From Bacteroidia bacterium (GTDB lineage: Bacteria > Bacteroidota > Bacteroidia > Cytophagales > Cyclobacteriaceae): 36,082 nucleotides of DNA. The stretch spans positions 64,001-100,082 of the forward strand of contig JAUILA010000021.1 in assembly GCA_030432655.1 (NCBI GenBank), read 5' to 3'. Both the position numbers and the translations under genes were made by a program. The notes beneath the pieces were generated by a model. The model was given only the letters and a program-made list of their open reading frames with translations. It made no database searches and had not been told where the DNA came from. Shown one piece after another: positions 32,102-36,082 of this stretch. Each line of letters opens with the position of its first letter. Within the stretch, counting starts at the first letter, position 1.

Positions 32102-33751
32102 ATGACAAATAATTATGTGATCGGACTGGACTATGGCACAGATTCGGTACGTGCGGTCCTGGTAGATACTTCGAACGGGAAGACAATTGCGTCGCGGGTA
32201 CACTGGTATCAGCGATGGAAGGCCGGAGAATATTGTGATCCGGTGGCCTCACGTTTCCGGCAACATGTACTTGATCATATGGAAGGGCTGGAATCCACTA
32301 TTCGGGGTGTCCTGGATGAATCCGGTGTCAATCCTTCGGAAGTAAAAGGCATTTGTATTGATACCACCGGATCGTCTCCCGTACCGGTAGACAAGGAGGG
32401 CACAGCGCTATGCCTGAAGCCCGGTTTTGAGGAGAATCCCAATGCGATGATGATTCTCTGGAAGGATCATACCTCCATCCGGGAAGCGGACGAAATAAAC
32501 GAACTGGCCAGGAACTGGGGCGGTATCGATTATACGAAATTTGAAGGGGGAGTGTATTCCTCCGAGTGGTTCTGGGCGAAAATCCTCCATATCATCCGGG
32601 AAGATGAAGCTGTAAGGGAAGCTGCCTATTCATGGGTGGAACACTGTGACCTGATCACGCATCTCCTGACCGGTAAAACAGACATTCATGAACTTAAGCG
32701 AAGCCGATGTGCCGCCGGTCACAAGGCAATGTGGCATGAGAGCTGGGGCGGACTGCCCGAAGATGATTTTCTCCGTCGTCTTGACCCGCACCTCGTTGAA
32801 GTTAAAAAGAACCTTTACACGAAAACGTACACCTCTGACCAGGTAGCCGGGACTCTGTCGAAGGAATGGTCGGAAAAACTAGGCTTGCCGGAGGATACGG
32901 TGATTGCGGTCGGAACCTTTGATGCGCACGCCGGTGCCGTGGGTGCTGAAGTAGAAGAATTTACCCTGGTGAGGGTCATGGGTACCTCCACCTGCGATAT
33001 AATCGTTTCTCCTGATGATGTAGTAGGAGACAATACAGTGCGGGGCATTTGCGGGCAGGTGGACGGATCGGTAATTCCCGGTATGATCGGACTCGAAGCC
33101 GGACAGTCGGCATTCGGTGATGTCCTGGCCTGGTTTAAGGATGTCCTGGCCTGGCCGATCGATAATTTACTGGAAGATAAAACGGAGGCAGAAAAAGAGA
33201 AACTGAAGGATGCCATTATTGCCAGGATATCTGAACAGGCCGAACAGGTACCGCTCAGGACCACCATGCCGGTAGCCCTGGACTGGATAAACGGAAGACG
33301 GACGCCGGATGCCAATCAGGCGCTGAAATCGGCAATTATTAATATGGATCTTGGAACCAAAGCTCCGGAAATATTCAGAGCACTGGTGGAATCAATTTGC
33401 TTCGGGTCCAGGAAAATTGTTGACCGGTTTGAACGGGAGGGTGTGGAGATTAAAACAGTCGTTGGAATCGGAGGAGTCGCTAAGAAATCGGCATTCATCA
33501 TGCAGACACTGGCTGATGTCCTTGATATGCCCATTAAAGTGGCCACATCCGATCAGGCACCTGCTCTCGGAGCCGCCATGTACGCTGCCACTGCGGCCGG
33601 TGTTTATGCCGATGTTCAGGCAGCCAGCAAAGCCATGGGCAATGGTTTTGATAAGACGTATTCTCCGATTAAAGAAAACGTGGAAATTTACAAAACTTTA
33701 TACAACGAGTATGAGGCACTGGGGGAATTTATGGAAGACAATATTAATTGA
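32102..33751 (+). CDS. araB: L-ribulokinase
   Basis: At 549 residues this is the normal length for AraB. It is an FGGY-family sugar kinase with the phosphate-binding start YVIGLDYGTDSVRAVLVD, the ribulokinase-typical GFEENPNAMMILWKDHT and the C-terminal ATP-site segment VVGIGGVAKKSAFIMQ. It phosphorylates L-ribulose to L-ribulose 5-phosphate in the cytosol. It lies 77 bases after the GH127 gene, the largest gap in the operon, with no terminator-like hairpin between them, and is followed 5 bases later by araD. Confidence 0.95.
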   Translation: MTNNYVIGLDYGTDSVRAVLVDTSNGKTIASRVHWYQRWKAGEYCDPVASRFRQHVLDHMEGLESTIRGVLDESGVNPSEVKGICIDTTGSSPVPVDKEGTALCLKPGFEENPNAMMILWKDHTSIREADEINELARNWGGIDYTKFEGGVYSSEWFWAKILHIIREDEAVREAAYSWVEHCDLITHLLTGKTDIHELKRSRCAAGHKAMWHESWGGLPEDDFLRRLDPHLVEVKKNLYTKTYTSDQVAGTLSKEWSEKLGLPEDTVIAVGTFDAHAGAVGAEVEEFTLVRVMGTSTCDIIVSPDDVVGDNTVRGICGQVDGSVIPGMIGLEAGQSAFGDVLAWFKDVLAWPIDNLLEDKTEAEKEKLKDAIIARISEQAEQVPLRTTMPVALDWINGRRTPDANQALKSAIINMDLGTKAPEIFRALVESICFGSRKIVDRFEREGVEIKTVVGIGGVAKKSAFIMQTLADVLDMPIKVATSDQAPALGAAMYAATAAGVYADVQAASKAMGNGFDKTYSPIKENVEIYKTLYNEYEALGEFMEDNIN

Positions 33752-33756
33752 GCGCT

Positions 33757-34458
33757 ATGTCGAAGTATAATGAATTGAAAAGAGAATGCTACGAAGCGAA
33801 TATGCAACTGCCACAGCTTGACCTGGTGGTGTATACATTCGGAAATGTGAGTGCGGTGGACAGGGATGCGGCGGTCTTCGCCATAAAACCCAGCGGCGTG
33901 CCTTATGAAGTGCTGAAACCGGAAGATATTGTAATTCTGGACTATGAAAATAATGTGATCGAAGGTAAGATGAGACCCTCGTCGGATACCCGCACCCATT
34001 CGTTCCTTTACCGGGAATGGCCCGAGATCGGCGGTATTTGTCATACCCATTCCACCTACGCGGTTTCGTGGGCACAGGCCCAGCGGGATATTCCGATAAT
34101 GGGAACCACACACGCGGATTACCTTACCTCGGACATTCCTTGTGCACCGCCGATGAATGACGAACTGATTGAAGGGAATTACGAGCACAATACCGGTCAG
34201 CAAATCCTTGATTGTTTTGCAGATAAGGGCCTTGATTACCGCGAAGTGGAAATGGTACTTATCGGCAATCATGGTCCGTTTACCTGGGGAAAGGATGCGG
34301 GAAAAGCCGTTTTTAATTCCAAGTTGCTTGAAGAGCTCGGCAGAATGGCCTGTCTGACGTTAATGATTAATCCGAATGCTCCACGCTTGAAAGACTCGCT
34401 GATTAAAAAGCATTATGAAAGAAAACATGGAAAAAACGCCTATTATGGCCAAAACTAA
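33757..34458 (+). CDS. araD: L-ribulose-5-phosphate 4-epimerase
   Basis: The ATG at 33757 gives 233 residues. A TTG at 33748, overlapping the araB stop, is a less likely start. It is a class II aldolase-fold enzyme with the zinc ligands His96 and His98 (CHTHST) and His172 (IGNHGPF), and Asp77 at the catalytic position known in E. coli AraD. It converts L-ribulose 5-phosphate to D-xylulose 5-phosphate, which enters the pentose phosphate pathway. It sits tightly between araB and araA (5-base gaps on both sides). Confidence 0.95.
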   Translation: MSKYNELKRECYEANMQLPQLDLVVYTFGNVSAVDRDAAVFAIKPSGVPYEVLKPEDIVILDYENNVIEGKMRPSSDTRTHSFLYREWPEIGGICHTHSTYAVSWAQAQRDIPIMGTTHADYLTSDIPCAPPMNDELIEGNYEHNTGQQILDCFADKGLDYREVEMVLIGNHGPFTWGKDAGKAVFNSKLLEELGRMACLTLMINPNAPRLKDSLIKKHYERKHGKNAYYGQN

Positions 34459-34463
34459 AGCAT

Positions 34464-35960
34464 ATGATTAACCTAGATCAATTTGAAGTCTGGTTTGTTA
34501 CAGGTAGTCAACATCTTTACGGAGATACTATCCTGGAGAATGTGGCCAGGCATTCTGAAGAGATCGCCGGATTTTTTGACCGGCAAGATCGGATTCCGGT
34601 GCGGATAAAATATAAAACCGTCGTTAAGACCCCTGACGAAATATTGAATATCTGCAGGGAGGCAAACAATGCGAGGGAATGCATAGGTCTGGTGCTGTGG
34701 ATGCATACCTTCTCCCCGGCAAAAATGTGGATCAACGGATTACAGGTACTGAACAAACCTTTTGTTCATTTACATACCCAATATAATACTGAAATCCCCT
34801 GGAGTGAAATTGACATGGATTTCATGAATGAAAACCAGTCGGCACATGGCGACCGGGAATTCGGGTTTATCAGTACGCGGCTGAGAAAACGCAGGAAAGT
34901 GATCGTTGGTCACTGGAAAGAACAGGAAACTGTGGAGAGGCTGGCCGTCTGGACGCGCGCTGCCGGAGGATGGTTTGCATTCCGGAATACGAAGGTGGCA
35001 CGGATCGGGGATAATATGCGTGAAGTGGCGGTCACGGAAGGTGATAAGGTGGAAGCGCAGATCCAGTGGGGCTTGTCAGTGAATGGATATGGTGTAGGTG
35101 ATGTGGCCGGTATGGTTAATGAGGTTTCCGATTCAGATGTGAATAAACTCGTGACGGAATACGCGGATCAGTATGAGATGACTGCTGAGGTACGCGAAGG
35201 TCATTCACTGAAGGATGCGGCTCGTATTGAAATTGGGTTACGGAGATTCCTGACGGACGGCGGATTTCAGGCCTTCACCGATACCTTTGAAAACCTGCAT
35301 GGCCTGAAACAATTGCCCGGTATTGCCGCCCAGCGACTTATGGCAGATGGCTTTGGTTTCGGGGCTGAGGGAGACTGGAAGACTTCTGCCCTCCTGCATA
35401 TGGTGAAAACCATGGACCAGGGCTTGCCGGGAGGGTCGTCTTTTATGGAAGACTATACTATTGATTTCAGAAACGGAAACTCACGAGTGCTGGGAGCGCA
35501 TATGCTCGAAATATGTCCTTCTATAGCCAACGGAAAGCCAAAATGTGAAGTACACCCGCTGGGAATTGGGGGTAAGGAAGACCCTGCCCGGCTTGTATTT
35601 GATGTAGATGCAGGTCCGGCTATCAATGTTTCCGTGATTGATATGGGAAACCGGTTCAGACTTCTGGTAAATGAAGTGGATGCTGTCAGCCCGGAAAATC
35701 AGCTGCCTAATCTTCCCGTGGCGCGCGTACTATGGGATGCGCATCCGAATATGCAGGTGGCGGCACAAAGCTGGATACTGGCAGGAGGAGCGCATCATAC
35801 GGTCTTCAGTAAAGCGATCACCACAGAGTACATGGAGGATTTTGCAGATATGGCCGGGATGGAACTGGTGATCATCGATAAGGACACGAAAACCCGCGCG
35901 TTTAAGGATATGCTGCGCTGGAATGAAGTATATTATCATTTGTTTCAAAACCGACTTTAA
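34464..35960 (+). CDS. araA: L-arabinose isomerase
   Basis: At 498 residues it is close to the E. coli enzyme (500). The metal-binding and catalytic residues are visible: Glu302 (GAEGDWKT), Glu329 (FMEDYTID), His346 (GAHMLE) and the His444-His445 pair ([10 protein letters not shown]). It isomerises L-arabinose to L-ribulose, the first cytosolic step of the pathway, using Mn2+ or a similar metal. Gene order araB-araD-araA with very short gaps indicates one transcript under AraR. Confidence 0.96.
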   Translation: MINLDQFEVWFVTGSQHLYGDTILENVARHSEEIAGFFDRQDRIPVRIKYKTVVKTPDEILNICREANNARECIGLVLWMHTFSPAKMWINGLQVLNKPFVHLHTQYNTEIPWSEIDMDFMNENQSAHGDREFGFISTRLRKRRKVIVGHWKEQETVERLAVWTRAAGGWFAFRNTKVARIGDNMREVAVTEGDKVEAQIQWGLSVNGYGVGDVAGMVNEVSDSDVNKLVTEYADQYEMTAEVREGHSLKDAARIEIGLRRFLTDGGFQAFTDTFENLHGLKQLPGIAAQRLMADGFGFGAEGDWKTSALLHMVKTMDQGLPGGSSFMEDYTIDFRNGNSRVLGAHMLEICPSIANGKPKCEVHPLGIGGKEDPARLVFDVDAGPAINVSVIDMGNRFRLLVNEVDAVSPENQLPNLPVARVLWDAHPNMQVAAQSWILAGGAHHTVFSKAITTEYMEDFADMAGMELVIIDKDTKTRAFKDMLRWNEVYYHLFQNRL

Positions 35961-35969
35961 TTCAGAACC

Positions 35970-36082
35970 ATGAAAAAGATATATATAATTGTTATTCTCT
36001 TGTTTATCATCGCTTCCTGCGGTTCACCGTCTGCCGAAAAAGAAGATACCGGGAAGAGTGAACCTTCTGTGGAAGAAAGCGC
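35970..36082 (+). CDS. Start of a lipoprotein gene (cut by the window edge)
   Basis: ATG at 35970 opens a frame that runs off the right end. The visible 37 residues begin MKKIYIIVILLFIIASCGSP, a lipoprotein signal with the lipidated Cys17, followed by an acidic, Ser/Lys-rich linker. It starts 9 bases after araA, so it belongs to the arabinose operon. In other Bacteroidota a lipoprotein aldose 1-epimerase often follows the ara genes, which is a plausible guess, but too little is visible to assign it. Confidence 0.7.
   Translation, partial: MKKIYIIVILLFIIASCGSPSAEKEDTGKSEPSVEES

Noticed and set aside
33688-34272. 194-codon minus-strand open frame across araD
   Set aside because: It lies antisense to a well-supported araD, has no recognisable domain, and its His/Cys-rich composition is what an antisense frame of such a gene gives.

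Overview
The window looks like chromosomal DNA from a member of the Bacteroidota, probably a free-living, polysaccharide-degrading lineage near the Cytophagales. The signs are many short lipoproteins with Bacteroidota-style signal peptides, A/T-rich start contexts mostly without Shine-Dalgarno sequences, a few TAnnTTTG-type promoter boxes, and a Nudix-type AraR regulator next to an arabinose operon. No rRNA or tRNA gene is visible, so placement below phylum is inference.

Region 1 (1-9462) is a cell-envelope and signalling block. After the tail of an unknown gene come, on the minus strand in order of transcription, an ECF-type sigma factor, a one-pass membrane protein with a cytoplasmic head and periplasmic TPRs (probable anti-sigma factor), a 1033-residue exported TPR-CHAT (caspase-like) protein with a C-terminal membrane anchor, and an exported M48-like zinc peptidase. 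Divergent from the sigma gene are two lipoproteins, the second an 887-residue protein with three N-terminal Trp-rich units and three beta-helix modules each carrying a Tyr-Cys-Cys-Asn motif. A palindromic element (302-334) and a rho-independent terminator (9424-9462) bound the block. This is the best candidate in the window for an undescribed system.

Region 2 (9556-19684) is mixed: an MgtC/DUF4010 membrane protein, a HAD-like protein with an Asp-to-Asn change in motif I, an orphan four-helix-bundle sensor-like membrane protein, a GH105/GH88 hydrolase, a SnoaL-like lipoprotein, a large AsmA/DUF748-like protein, a lipoprotein and porin pair, a 392-base intergenic region, and a close relative of plant GDP-mannose 3,5-epimerase.

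Region 3 (19770-25976) is a compact minus-strand efflux operon: TetR regulator, membrane fusion protein, RND pump, TolC. The genes overlap or nearly touch, and a 25-base inverted repeat in front of tetR is a likely operator.

Region 4 (26146-36082) is for sugar use. A GH29 alpha-L-fucosidase is followed by the convergent regulator araR. Divergent from araR is an operon for a GH51 alpha-L-arabinofuranosidase, a GH127 beta-L-arabinofuranosidase, AraB, AraD, AraA and the start of another lipoprotein. The glycosidases release L-arabinose outside the cytoplasm, and AraA, AraB and AraD convert it to D-xylulose 5-phosphate. A perfect 8+8 base palindrome between araR and the operon is the likely AraR site. 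No sugar transporter or SusC/SusD pair lies in the window.
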